Of a DNA stretch of 64,000 nucleotides, positions 41,501 through 52,372 are shown one piece after another. The stretch covers positions 37,130,001 through 37,194,000 of the forward strand of contig JAZBRS010000049.1 of NCBI GenBank assembly GCA_037176725.1, given 5' to 3'. The translations under genes were made by a program, and so were the position numbers. Under the pieces are notes generated by a model. The model saw only the letters and a program-made list of their open reading frames with translations, made no database searches and was not told where the DNA came from. The stretch comes from Posidonia oceanica. Taxonomy: Eukaryota; Streptophyta; Magnoliopsida; Alismatales; Posidoniaceae. Each line of letters opens with the position of its first letter. The first letter of the stretch is position 1.

Positions 41501-44353
41501 GGCCGGCGGTCGTCGTCTGGTAGCAGCGGAGACTTCCAGCGACTCGCGGAGGTTGGGATCCTCTCAGGGGGTGCTCCTGGTGCTTCTTGAGCGATCGGAC
41601 GCGAGCTTCGAAGCTTGGAGAGGAATCTGGTGCTTTTGGGTGCAGAGGATACTGCCGGAGGTGGGGGGAGGTTGTTGCTGCTCGTCTGGTGGAGTGAAGC
41701 CCTCCGGGAGGTTGCTGGAAGTCTGGCGAGTGAGGTTGGATGCTCGAAGAGGGTTTCTGGAAGGTGTGGAAGGAGATAGCTGACTGGGACGATTTTGGGT
41801 CTGTGGTGAAGCTAAGTGTTTGTTGTGTTGTTTGGGATCTGTGGTGAGAGTTAGGGCCGGAGGTCTGGGGCTCTGGAAAGGTGGGATGCAGGTGAATGTC
41901 TGGGTGGATTTTGGTGGGATCTGGTGGACGGGAGCGAAGGGAATTCTGGAGGGACCTGTGTTGGGTTTGCAGTTGGAGTGTCGGGTGATCAGGGGTGGTT
42001 TCAGTGGGTGATTAGGTGGTGAAAAGGCAATGGGAAATCGGGGGATGAAGGCTGGCTGTTGGGTGAAGTTGGAGGAGGAATTGGGAGAAGGATGAAGGCT
42101 TGGACGGGGCTTGGTTTGCTAGGAAAGAAAGAGGAAGTTTTGCTGAATTCAGAGGAAGAAATTGGAGGAGGTTCTGATGTGGAGACTGGGCTCAGACGGG
42201 GGCTTCTCTCCGGGATGTCAAGGACTCCCTTCCGCTCTCTCTTCTCTCCGGAATTGGAAGGTGAAGAGGAGAAGGAGGAGGGTCGCACAGGATGGGGAAG
42301 GGGCCGGAATTCTTCTTGGGTGTTGCTCTCTCACTCTCTGGTTCGCTCTTACACAGGCTCTGGCTCTCTGGCTTACTCACACTGGCACTGGCAACTGAAG
42401 GACTACTGAACTCGGGACGAACGGGAAGCTTATATGGGGAGAGACCGGCTGCTGGCGCGCTGCTGAATTTCAAACTTCATCGGCGGCCACTGCAGCAGAC
42501 AGGAGACGGCGAGGCGACCGGCATTCAATGCCTCCCGGAAAAGGTGCTGAGAGATGAGAGAGCGGCGGGCTGCTGTCGCATGATCTGATGGAGAGGGAGA
42601 GCTTGAAATTCAAATGAGGGAGGGAGTACTGCAGCAGCTCGAGCTCGCGGGAAGAAAATCCGATGGAAACGCTGAGGAAGGAGGAAGAAGAAGGAGGAGA
42701 AGGAAGCGGGCCGGACTGCTGCGGGCCGAGAAAAAAGAAAGAAAAAAAGAGAAAAAAAAAAAAAAAAAAAGAAGAAACGGGCCGGATTGAGCCCAGTAAG
42801 GAAAGAAAGAAAGAAAGAAAGAAAGAAGGAAGAAAGAAAGAGAGGGTAGAATGGGGAAATAAAATAGGTAAAAATAAATAAAAATATTAGAAGAGTTTTG
42901 CTGTAGGTTAGGATTTTAATTAAGATTTTTAATGGTCATTTTGAGTTGATTAATGTGTTTTGGGCTTGATTAGGATTTTAGGATTTTGGTTTTGTTTTTA
43001 ATTGGTTTTCACTTGATTAAATGTTTGTTAAACCTTTTTTAAATTGTTTTAAAAATTGTATTTCCCTTGTTGGACACTTAGGATATTGATTAGGATTTTT
43101 TAGGATTTAATTTCGTATTAATCAGGGTTGGTTTTAGATTTTTAAGTTGTAGTCTTCTTAGGGTTTTTCCTTCTTAAGTCTTTTAAGTTATGTTTTGATT
43201 TTTATTTGTTGATTTTTCTTGAAGTTTTTGGTTGGGTTTTTCTGGTTTGATAGGATGTTTTTAAGTCTTCCAGATGTGTTTTCATTTTCTTTTTTAATTA
43301 AGTTTTTAACTTGTTTTTTCTTATGTTTATTAGGTTAAGTCTTTTGCCTTCTTTAATTACTTGTTTTAGTGTTTGATTTTTAATTCTTCTTTTTAGGGTT
43401 TGTTTTTTAATTCTTTTAGTGGGGTTTTTACTTTTGCTGGGTTTAGATCTCATTTTAGTTTTTTCCTAGATTTTTCAGTGTTTTCTTTTGATTTGTTTTG
43501 CATTTTTTAGTTTGCATGTTTGGTTTTCCTTTTAGCTTGCTTTAGTTAAGTTTAAGTTGTTAATTGCTTGTTTAACATTTTTAATTGTTTTTCTTAGGGT
43601 TCTGATTTGCTTCTTTTGTGTTTTGAGGTTTTACAGATTTTTATGGGTTTTTGTGGATTTTTGCAAAATGGAGAAAAGGAAAAGAGAAGGAGGAAAGAAA
43701 TGGAAAAAAGAGGGAGATAAGAGGAAAAGGGATAGGTTGGAGGAAAACGATTTTTAAAAATTCAGAAAAAGTGTTAAAAATAAAGTAAAAATAGGGATAA
43801 GATAGAGGAAGGATAGAAGCACAGAGGGGGCCCACAGCCAGACCAGAAAAAGGATGAGAAGGGGATGAAAGGAGAGATGATAATCAGGAGAGAGAGAGAG
43901 GAGAGAGAAAATAATAATCCCGGAGAGAGGAAAGGATAATTTGGGTGAAAGAGGGTCTTAATGGTCTCGGAATGGGATGAAAATTGGTGAGTGGGTAGTC
44001 TAGGGTTTGAAGTCTTGGGTCTGAAGTTTTGGTTTGATTCTAAGGAGGTTTTGGAGGGGTTTCAAGGTGTAGAAAAAGGATAGTTTTACCTAAGTTTTCT
44101 AGGGTTTTTGGGAATGGGTTAGGTTTGGAAATTTCTAAGTTTTTGGGTAGGTTTGTTGGGTGGATAGTGGTGGATTTTCCTATGGATTTTGGTTAGGTTT
44201 TGAGGTTGGGAAGGGGGGTAAAGGTCTGGGCCAAGACAGGCTGATTTTGAAGGGTAGAGAGGAGGATTAGGGCTAGGGTTTGGTTGGGGGTTTGATCCAG
44301 CAATCACCAAGAGGGCTCCAAGGGTCCGGGCCTGCCAAGATGGGGTGTCAACA
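38564..44353 (-). repeat. E5 3' LTR (5790 bp)
   Basis: On the plus strand it begins TGTAGCGATCCC and ends GGGGTGTCAACA. It matches 60691-64000 with an offset of 22127, becoming 22129 after a 2-bp indel near 38882. It contains the Ogre LTR box (38866-38931), a short GGCACGCAAAAC repeat (39240-39420), an ATGCAA-rich array (40140-41130), a GC-rich block (41150-42600) and a T-rich tract (42890-43660). No gene inside is supported. Confidence 0.95.
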
Positions 44354-44402
44354 GATGCCCCTCCCTGAGCGAGGGCAAGCGGAGCGCGGCCGCTGCTCAG
44401 GG
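44354..44402 (-). promoter_or_regulatory. E5 polypurine tract with adjacent hairpin
   Basis: On the minus strand GGGAGGGGCATC directly precedes the LTR start TGTTGACACC, so it is the polypurine tract that primes plus-strand DNA. Just upstream, CCCTGAGC (44363-44370) and GCTCAGGG (44395-44402) form an 8-bp inverted repeat around a GC-rich loop that overlaps the tract. Confidence 0.75.
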
Positions 44403-44898
44403 TTGACAAGACGCCCCATCTGACCGGCGGAAGCAGCGGGTTGCTATGGGCGTGAGCTACTTATTCGGCGGATGCACCGAAGATCGTAGCCCGTTGCCGC
44501 AATGCAAAATATCAGTGCAGATGGATGCTGTGCTGTGTGTATGCATGCTGATGCAAATGCAATGCAAGAGTTAGTATAACAGTTAGTGCAGCTATAAGAA
44601 AATGCTGATGCTGTGCAAGTGATACTGAAGTAATATGCAGTGCTAGCTAAGAAAGTGCAGAGATGATGCAGGAAAAATGATAAAAAGGTGCGATGTGGCA
44701 CGAATATCTGGCAGGGAGGCCAGACTTGCGCGACAAAGCAAGGGAAAGCAGGGTGCAGCTGGTCCCCGCCCGGGGAGCAAGCTAGCAGAGAGAAGAGAAA
44801 GGGGCGCGAGGGGAGAGAGGGCAACTCTCCTATCACAGAAAGGGGGTGCGTGACTTCGTCTTCCTGGGACAAGGCCACACCGAAAAGGAGAAAAAAAT
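44403..44898. other. E5 3' region between polypurine tract and hairpin array
   Basis: No ORF is supported. Part is rich in GATGCTGTGCAG-like words (44500-44670) and part is GC-rich. Nothing else recognised. Confidence 0.5.
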
Positions 44899-45955
44899 GA
44901 TAAGGTGACGGGCTTATCGTCCGGATAGTTTACGGTCCTATCAACCGGGAGTGACAGTTTACGGTCCTGTCAACCGGAGGCAGTTGTGAGTGATAGTTAC
45001 TGGATATCAGCCGTATAACATGGTTGTGGGTGATAGTTTAGGAGTATCAGCCTAACGACAGTTTACGGTCCTGTCAACCGGTGGATAGTTTACAGACCTA
45101 TCAACTGGAGGATAGTTTATAGACCTATCAACTGGAAACCACAAACCATGAGGGATAGTTACTGGATATCAGCCGTATAACGCAATGCCGGATAGTTTAC
45201 AGTCTATCATCTGGAGCGACAGTTTACGGTCCTGTCAACCGGCGGATAGTTTACAGACCTATCAACTGGAGGATAGTTTACAGTCCTATCAACTGGAAAC
45301 GGCATTGCAAGGGACAGTTACTGGATGTCAGCCGTATAACATGATTGCGCGTGGTAGTTTACAGTCCTACCAACTGGCGGATAGTTTACAGACCTATCAA
45401 CTGGAGCGACAGTTTACGGTCCTGTCAACCGGTGGATAGTCTACAGACCTATCAACTGGAAACGCGCAATGATGAGGGATAGTTACTGGATATCAGCCGT
45501 ATAATGCAATTGCGGGTGATAGTTTAGGAGTATCAGCCTAACGACAGTTTACGGTCCTGTCAACCGGTGGATAGTTTACAGACCTATCAACTGGAGGATA
45601 GTTTACAGTCCTATCAACTGGAAACCGCAATTGCAAGGGACAGTTACTGGATGTCAGCCGTATAACGTAATTGCACGCGATAGTTTACAGTCTATCATCT
45701 GGAGCGACAGTTTACGGTCCTGTCAACCGGTGGATAGTTTACAGACCTATCAACTGGAAAAGTGCAATTACGAGGGACAGTTACTGGATGTCAGCCGTAT
45801 AACACAACTGCGGGCCGACCATGGATCGACCAGAAGATAGTTTAGGAATATCAGCCTGAGATAGTTTCGGATATCAGCCTAGCACGAGTGATTGATAGAT
45901 GATAGTTTAGGAATATCAGCCTGAGATAGTTTCGGATATCAGCCTAGCACGAGTG
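44899..45955. repeat. Array of covarying hairpins in multi-branch units of about 162 bp
   Basis: Five units, each enclosed by its own closing stem: 45019-45029 with 45139-45150; 45182-45190 with 45300-45308 (9 bp); 45344-45351 with 45463-45470 (8 bp); 45505-45515 with 45625-45635 (11 bp); 45666-45676 with 45762-45772 (11 bp). Inside are four (last unit three) small hairpins of the type GATAG-N8/9-CTATC, GACAG-N9-CTGTC or GGTAG-N9-CTACC. Units are joined by a hairpin GATA-N9-TATC or GACA-N9-TGTC followed by AGCCGTATAA. The array starts with GATAAG-N8-CTTATC at 44899-44918 and decays after 45840. It lies in the 3' region of E5. Confidence 0.9.
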
Positions 45956-46009
45956 ATTGATTGATTGATAAGAGGGGGCAAGATCATGATGAGAATGATA
46001 AGATATCGA

Positions 46010-46560
46010 ACTTATCGGCCGGCAAAGAGGGGATGAGAGAATGATGAGAAGTTGAGCTAAAGAGGGGGATGAGATCATGATGAGAAACTAAGCTAAAGAG
46101 GGAGATGAGATCATGATGAGAAACTAAGCTAAAGAGGGAGATGAGATCATGATGAGAAACTAAGCTAAAGAGGGGGATGAGATCATGATGAGAAATTAAG
46201 CTAAAGAGGGGGATGAGATCATGATGAGAAACTAAGCTAAAGAGGGAGATGAGATCATGATGAGAAATTAAGCTAAAGAGGGGGATGAGGTCTTGATGAG
46301 AAGTTAAAGCTAAAGAGGGGGATGAGATCATGATGAGAAGCTAAGCTAAAGAGGGGGATGAGATCATGATGAGAAGCTAAGCTAAAGAGGGGGATGAGAT
46401 CATGATGAGAAGTTAAAGCTAAAGAGGGGGATGAGATCATGATGAGAAGCTAAGCTAAAGAGGGGGATGAGATCATGATGAGAAGCTAAGCTAAAGAGGG
46501 GGATGAGATCATGATGAGAAACTAAGCTAAAGAGGGAGATGAGATCATGATGAGAAAGGT
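46010..46560. repeat. 36-bp tandem array, about 14 copies
   Basis: Consensus GATGAGAAACTAAGCTAAAG followed by AGGGGGATGAGATCAT; some units are 37 bp. Each unit contains the palindrome ATCATGAT. The borders are GATAAGATATCGGACTTATC-like hairpins (45998, 46568, 46621). The leucine- and serine-rich open frames on the minus strand are artefacts of a repeat whose unit is a multiple of three. Confidence 0.88.
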
Positions 46561-46814
46561 TGATTGATAAGATATCGGACTTATCAGCCGGCAAAGAGGG
46601 GATGAGGGAATGATGAGAATGATAAGATATCGGACTTATCGGCCGGCAAAGAAGGGATAAGGGAATGATGAGAAGAAGTCATCCCATGACGCCAGGAACG
46701 TCATAGGGGAAAGGGGGAAAGAATGATACCAAGGGGCGATCAAAAGATGCCCCTGGTGTCGGAATGACACCAGGGGTTGGCCAGCGCGTCCTTGGCATCG
46801 AAAGCAGAGAGTGA

Positions 46815-47640
46815 TGACAAGTGTGTCGTGCTTGTCAGACGAGTAGTTTGGGGTACCAGCCCACAAGGGACTCAGCTGAGGGCGATCAGCTGGGGACTCA
46901 GCTGGGGATGACCAGTCGAGAAGAGTGTCAGGTTGACGGACCTTTCGCCGAGCAATTTGGGGTGCCAGCCTGCAGAGACAATGATCCAGCTAGGGGCGAC
47001 CAACTGGGGACTCGACTGGGATGACCAGCCGAGAAGAGTGTCAGGTTGACGGACCTTTCGCCGAGCAGTTTGGGGTGCCAGCCCGCAGAGATAAGGATCC
47101 AGCTGGGGGCGACCAACTGGGGACTCGACTGAGATGACCAGCCGAGAGGAGTGTCAGGTTGACGGACCTTTCGCCGAGCAGTTTGGGGTGCCAGCCCGCA
47201 GAGATAAGGATCCAGCTGGGGGCGACCAACTGGGGACTCGACTGAGATGACCAGCCGAGAGGAGTGTCAGGTTGACGGACCTTTCGCCGGGCAGTTTGGG
47301 GTGCCAGCCCGCAGAGAACTCAGTTGGGGAGGATCAGCTGGGGATGATACCACAGGGTGGCCAAACGACGCCCCTGGTATCAGGATGGTACCAGGGGATG
47401 GCCGATGCGCCCCTGGCATCAGGATGCAAGGATAGATAAGCGAGTGGATGGATGATAGGTTGACGAACCCATCGCCGAGCAGTTTGGGGTGCCAGCCCGC
47501 AAGGGACTCAGCTGAGGATGAACAGCTGAGGAGGATGACAGGTTGACGGACCTTTCGCCGGGCAGTTTGGGGTGCCAGCCCGCAAGGGACTGCGGTCCAG
47601 TCGGGGATGACCAGCTGGGGACGCCGGACGGCGGAGCTTA
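46815..47640. repeat. 113-bp tandem array
   Basis: Four clear copies from about 46850 to 47330 (the 113-bp period is seen at 46928, 47041, 47154 and 47267) and partial copies at 47455-47640. The unit includes GTCAGGTTGACGGACCTTTC and GCAGTTTGGGGTGCCAGCCC. The second segment holds a small inverted repeat that varies with both arms (GTA/TAC, GCA/TGC, GGCA/TGCC). The array begins with GACAAG-N9-CTTGTC. Confidence 0.85.
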
Positions 47641-47895
47641 GTGTCGCGGGCCTGCAGATGCTCTAGGCTCCGGATTGGGTGCTGAGGACTTCGCCGCGTT
47701 GGGATGTCTGCAAGTCTGATTAGAGGGCCCAAGATAATGATGATGATGATATGCAATGCAGCAAGGAGTCTTGATGTGCAAGCAGAAAGCAGAAATAGTT
47801 TCCATTGATATGATCTTGATAAGTACAATGCCTGCGGCAGGCCAGAAATGTACAGCACAATTTGAAAGAAGACCACATGATGATCGCACAAGGGC
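47641..47895. other. E5 spacer between 113-bp array and DUF7745 ORF
   Basis: No gene or repeat recognised apart from a short GATGATGATGAT run near 47738. Confidence 0.5.
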
Positions 47896-49098
47896 CTAGT
47901 CAACCCGGGCCTTCTTCGGCTGCCTGGAGTCGGGGAATAAGGGGCCGCCTGGCGGAACTTCAGTGATTGGCCAGAGCTGTCGGACTTCTGCTTCATAATC
48001 AGGAGTGCATCCTGTACCTCTCACAGCTGCAACATCTGTAGATCGGACCCCATGCTGCATCAGACTAGCAAGCTTCTTGGTTGGGGCAGTGGTGCTGAGA
48101 GGATAAGTCTATAGAAGCTCGGGCGCTGTGCTGTCAATGAAGGCGCCCTGCTGGAAGCCGAACTGGCGCATGACCCTGATTGGATGGTACTCTACGCCTG
48201 CTGTGAAGCCCGGAAGAATGATCAGCCGCGTGTCACACGCGCTGAAGAAAATTGTGAATGGCTCTGCTGCAGAGGGAACGATGCGCCAGATCACAGCGTC
48301 GTCAGTTAGTGCTGACAGCCTCTCGTATTCGTCTTTGACGCTCTTGTCTGCTCTGGTATGGGCGCTGCTGCAGTAGGCTTCGAAAGCATGCACTTGAGGG
48401 CGCAGAAGGTCCATCTCTAAGTGCGCGGTCAGCCAGACTTGTATAAGTGCTCCGCAACCATGGAAGTGGCGGCAGCGATGAGAAATGCGGTCCAGCCCGC
48501 GATAAGTCTCTGCTAAGACAACTGGTGCCAGATCTATGTGCTGGGTCACCACAGCTAATGCAATCTCTGCGACCTCGATGGCCACTGTCAGTCGGCCATG
48601 AGTAAAGATTAGTTCGCCCAAAAAGCGGATGACGAATCCCCGGAGCCACAGCTCATCTCCGAGGTCAGCACGCTTGTTCAAGATATCATCAAAGTGTGCA
48701 AGGCGAAGCATAGGCTCTGGTCCACTGGTGCAGATTAGCTTTTGTTGGCAGTCTTGAGTGGAGAGCCCAGTCAGTTGGTTCAGGACCCGGAGATATCCGT
48801 CGCGCCTCATGAAAACGGGCGGTCCCAAGATCTTTGAAAAGCCGCAGATCCGACGCACCTCTTCCAGTGTAGGTGTCAGCTCAGTCTTGTTGAAGCGGAA
48901 GACATGATGCGCCGGCTTCCAGAATCTCGCGGCGGCACACAGAAGGTGGCGGCTGACCTCCACATCAGCAGCCTTTAGCAGCTTGGTTGGTATACCCCAC
49001 AGGCGCAACTTTTCACAGTCCTGTTGAGTGAGCCTGCCGATCCATTCTCGCAGGGTTTCCGAGCAATGTGCGGGAGTCAGCAGAGTAGGAAAACCCAT
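47896..49098 (-). pseudogene. E5 DUF7745-type protein with one internal TAG
   Basis: Starts MGFPTLLTPAHC at 49098, chosen because the E4 copy starts the same way; the open frame upstream is not conserved. The core ADVEVSRHLLCAAARFWKPA then VFRFNKTELTPTLEEVRRIC resembles DUF7745 proteins, a plant family related to the plant mobile domain. TAG at 48109-48111 is a glutamine CAG in E4 (LLQPYLL). Beyond it the frame stays open for 70 more codons, ending PDSRQPKKARVD at 47896, about 400 residues in all. It lies in sense after integrase, unlike the antisense PMD genes of E1. Function unknown. Confidence 0.72.
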
Positions 49099-50578
49099 TA
49101 TACTGGTTGCAGAAGACAGGCTGATTACTGCAAGGCTTGAGGTACCTGCTATCAATAAACAGTCAGATCTCGCAGGTATGTAATCACTGACAACAAGCAG
49201 AAACTGAGACTGAAAATGTAGTTCCAATATGCATCTAGGCAAAGTGATAACAGAACATAACAATTAAGCACTGATAAGCAGGGGGATTCTGCAGCAGTCT
49301 TGCGGACACGGGGGCGAGGGTTGGCAGGGAATCTAGACCAACGCAGCTTGAGTGTCGTCGATGTGCCTCTGCTGGGGAGAAGTACTGCCTCAGGACCTGA
49401 GCGTGTTGCAGAGCGGAGAGATTGGCGGAAGGGGAAAGGAAAGAAGGAAGATGCATGAATGCAAGATGCTAGTGATATGCTTATGAGGATGAATATTATT
49501 GGATGAATAAGTATGCTTGAATGGATGAGTATGCTTGGGTGGATGGGTATGCTAGGGTGCCCTCAGCATACGGAGTGCTTTGGTGCCTGCTGCAGAGGAA
49601 GGGAGTGGTCCTTGACTCACTGGGCCCAACTCAGACTCTCGGCTTATCGGTGGCGCTCCGGAACAGGTTGTTGGCATTATACAGGTGGTGATGTGGTGAG
49701 GACAGGCTACTGGCTGCACTCTCAGGACCTACACCTATTCTTTCAGCTCTCTTTTTTTTGAAAGGTTTCTCCCTCATAGGTATGCAGTCTTTCTCTGTCC
49801 CTAGCTAGGAGAAGGTATGTGTTTGCTTTTGGGAGGATGTGGTAGACCCCTTTTCCAGGCTTGACATGCTGGGGATCTCTAGTAAAGTATGGGGGATAAC
49901 GGTGCCTGTGTTTTTTGGGCTACCTTTGCCTTTTTCTTCTTTTTTTTTTTTTTTTTTTGCTTGCTTTTCTCCTTTTTTTGTTTTTGTTTTTGTTCGATCT
50001 CTTTTTTCTTCTTCTTTTTTTTTGCTTGATCTTTTTCCTCTTTTTTTTTCAGGCTTTTGCTATCCCCATTCTGGTGGCAAAAGAAGGGTGCTTGAAATGT
50101 AATGGATTCAGGTTTTGGGTCTGCTGTGTGATGGGTAGAAGGAGCAGGGTTAGACTGCACACCCCTATCTCTAGGGCCGGCTTCTGTCTTCGTCTTCTGT
50201 TCCTTGGAGGTGCCCAAACCTAGATGTCTATTCTTACTTTTTTCAAGCTCACAACCTAACATTTTTTCTCCCTCAGAGGTGTATGTCCTTGTGAGATTGG
50301 GCAGTTCGCCTGTCCTTATTGGTGGTGGCTCCCTCACTCGCCAAGACATCTAAGTAGTGCCAGGTGAGGCAGGGTGACTCTTTCCAGAGCAGGCAAGCAC
50401 TTTCGGTTGTCATCACCGGGCAAAAGATGTGATGTTTGAGAGGATGACGATGATGATGAAAAGAAAGAATGCAAGAGTTGAAAGGATGACGATGATGATT
50501 TGAAAGGAGATGAAGTAAGAAGGCGAGAATGCAAGTATGCAAGCGGGAGAAGGGCATCTGCAACGGGGACGCTTTCGG
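49099..50578 (-). other. E5 spacer between DUF7745 ORF and integrase
   Basis: No gene is supported. A C/T-rich tract lies at 49930-50050, purine-rich on the coding strand. Parts resemble the E4 spacer. A GATGATGATG-type repeat lies near 50440-50500. Confidence 0.55.
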
Positions 50579-51139
50579 CTACTGATAGTATTTCTTCAGA
50601 TAGCAGAGGTTGACGGGCTCAGACTGCTCGACCTGGTCCATATCCTCAAGAGCTACAACGCCTCCCGAAAAGATCTGCTTGACCACAAAGGGGCCACGCC
50701 AATTGGGTCGGAATTTCCCTCGACCGTCAGGTAAATGAATGGCGCGCAAGACAAGGTCCCCTGGCTGGAAGCTTCTGGGCTGGACCTTCTTCAAGAATGC
50801 TCTGGCCATCCGCTTCTGATAGCAGTGAGCGTTGTGCATGACTTGCAATCTGCGCTCATCAATCAAGTTCAGTTGGACGCAGCGGTCTTCGACCCATTCT
50901 GCTTCTTCCAACTCAGCTTCCCGCAGGATCCGCAGGGAGGGGATCTCCACTTCAACAGGTAACACCGCTTCCATGCCGTACACCAGAGAGTATGGGGTGG
51001 CTCCTGTAGAGGTCCGGATTGATGTCCTGTACGCCCAGAGCGCGTACGGGAGCTTGTCGTGCCAATCCTTGTGGATTTCTGCCATGTTCTTTAGAATCTT
51101 GACAATGTTCTTGTTTGCAGATTCCACTGCTCCGTTCAT
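50579..51139 (-). pseudogene. int: E5 integrase, C-terminal part
   Basis: Continues the integrase frame after TAG 51140. It contains the catalytic E (MNGAVESANKN), LPYALWAYRTSIRTSTGATP, and the C-terminal RSFQPGDLVLRAIHLPDGRG, then RPNWRGPFVVKQ, ending CYLKKYYQ at 50579. The TAG replaces a CAG glutamine that is intact in E4 (PYRPQMNGAVE). Otherwise it is undamaged. Confidence 0.9.
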
Positions 51140-52345
51140 CTAAGGCCGATAGGGCGAGGATCGATGGTGCTTGATCTTGAGACTATGCAGGTATTCTTCG
51201 ATCCTTTTGGCAATAAAGTTTGAGCCGTTATCAGAGATGACAGAGTGCGGGACCCCATATCGGGCAACAATATAGTTTCTGATAAATTTTTCTGTTGCCG
51301 CAGCGGTGACTGTCTTGTAAGAAGCTGCTTCCACCCACTTGGTAAAGTAATCGATCGCTACCAGAATGTAACGATGACCATTCGAAGCAGCAGGGTGGAT
51401 GGCGCCGATGACATCGATCCCCCAGGTGGAGAAAGGCCATGGCGAAGACATGTTGTGCAGCTGATGTGGAGGGGCCTTGATGAAGTTACCATGGATTTGA
51501 CAGTTGTGGCATCTGCGCACGAACCGACAGCAGTCGGCTTCCATGGTCTGCCAGAAATAACCTTGCAGCATGATCTTCTTGGCTAGGAGGACGCCGTTCA
51601 TGTGCGGGCCACAGGTCCCCGCATACACTTGAAGCATCAGCGTGTCAGCCTTCGATTTGTTCAGGCAGCGTAGTAGCATCTGATTGTATGACCTTCTGTA
51701 CAGCTGCCCGGCCCCTAACACATATTTTGACGCCAGACGCGCCAAAGTTCTCTTATCTATTGCTGTGGTATCAGGAGGAAAGCTATCAGATTCCAGGAAA
51801 GATTTTATGTCTTGATACCAGGGCTGCTCCTCTGCGGGATCCGCTTCCTCTATGCTCATGCAGTATGCAGGCTGTTCAATGCGAGTGACTGATACATCCA
51901 CAGTGCTGTCTTCTGAAATGGTGAGCCAGGATGCCAGAGTTGCTAGTGCGTCTGCATACGCGTTCTTTGCTCTGTTCAGGTACGTGAAGCGGATGCTCTT
52001 GAATTTTTCCATCAGCCTCAGCAGGTGTTCGTGATACGGCACAAGCTTGGGATCTTTTGTCTTCCATTCGCCGTTCACTTGAGAAATTACCAGCATGGCA
52101 TCGCCGTGCACATGCAGCTTCTGCGCCTCATGCTCGAGGGCGACTTTCAACCCCAGGATGCACGCTTCGTATTCTGCTTCGTTGTTTGTGCAGGTGAAAG
52201 TTAGCTTCCTTGCAAAAGGAGTCATCTGTCCTTGGGGCGTGGTCAGCACTGCGCCTACGCCTCGGCCCTTCTTGTTGACTGCACCATCAAAGTAGAGCTG
52301 CCATTCCTCTGCTTCTTCAGGATCTTTCTGCTCAGAGTCCTCCAT
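51140..52345 (-). pseudogene. int: E5 second RNase H and integrase N-terminal and core part
   Basis: 401 codons. The first 140 residues form the aRH-type RNase H (WQLYFDGAVN, NNEAEYEACILGL, VHGDAMLV, YADALATLASW). The integrase follows: AGTCGPH and RCHNCQIHGN of the zinc module, D in WGIDVIGAIH and D in SDNGSNF. The first zinc-binding histidine is a tyrosine (VYAGTCGPH; VHAGTCGLH in E4), a C-to-T change that probably weakens the fold. It is joined in frame to RT through TAG 52373 and to the C-terminus through TAG 51140. Confidence 0.88.
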
Positions 52346-52372
52346 CGCAAAAAGAATGTCTTCATCAGGGAA

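Noticed and set aside
45984..46594. Minus-strand frames with repeated SHHDLI peptides
   Set aside because: Readings of the 36-bp array, not conserved outside it.
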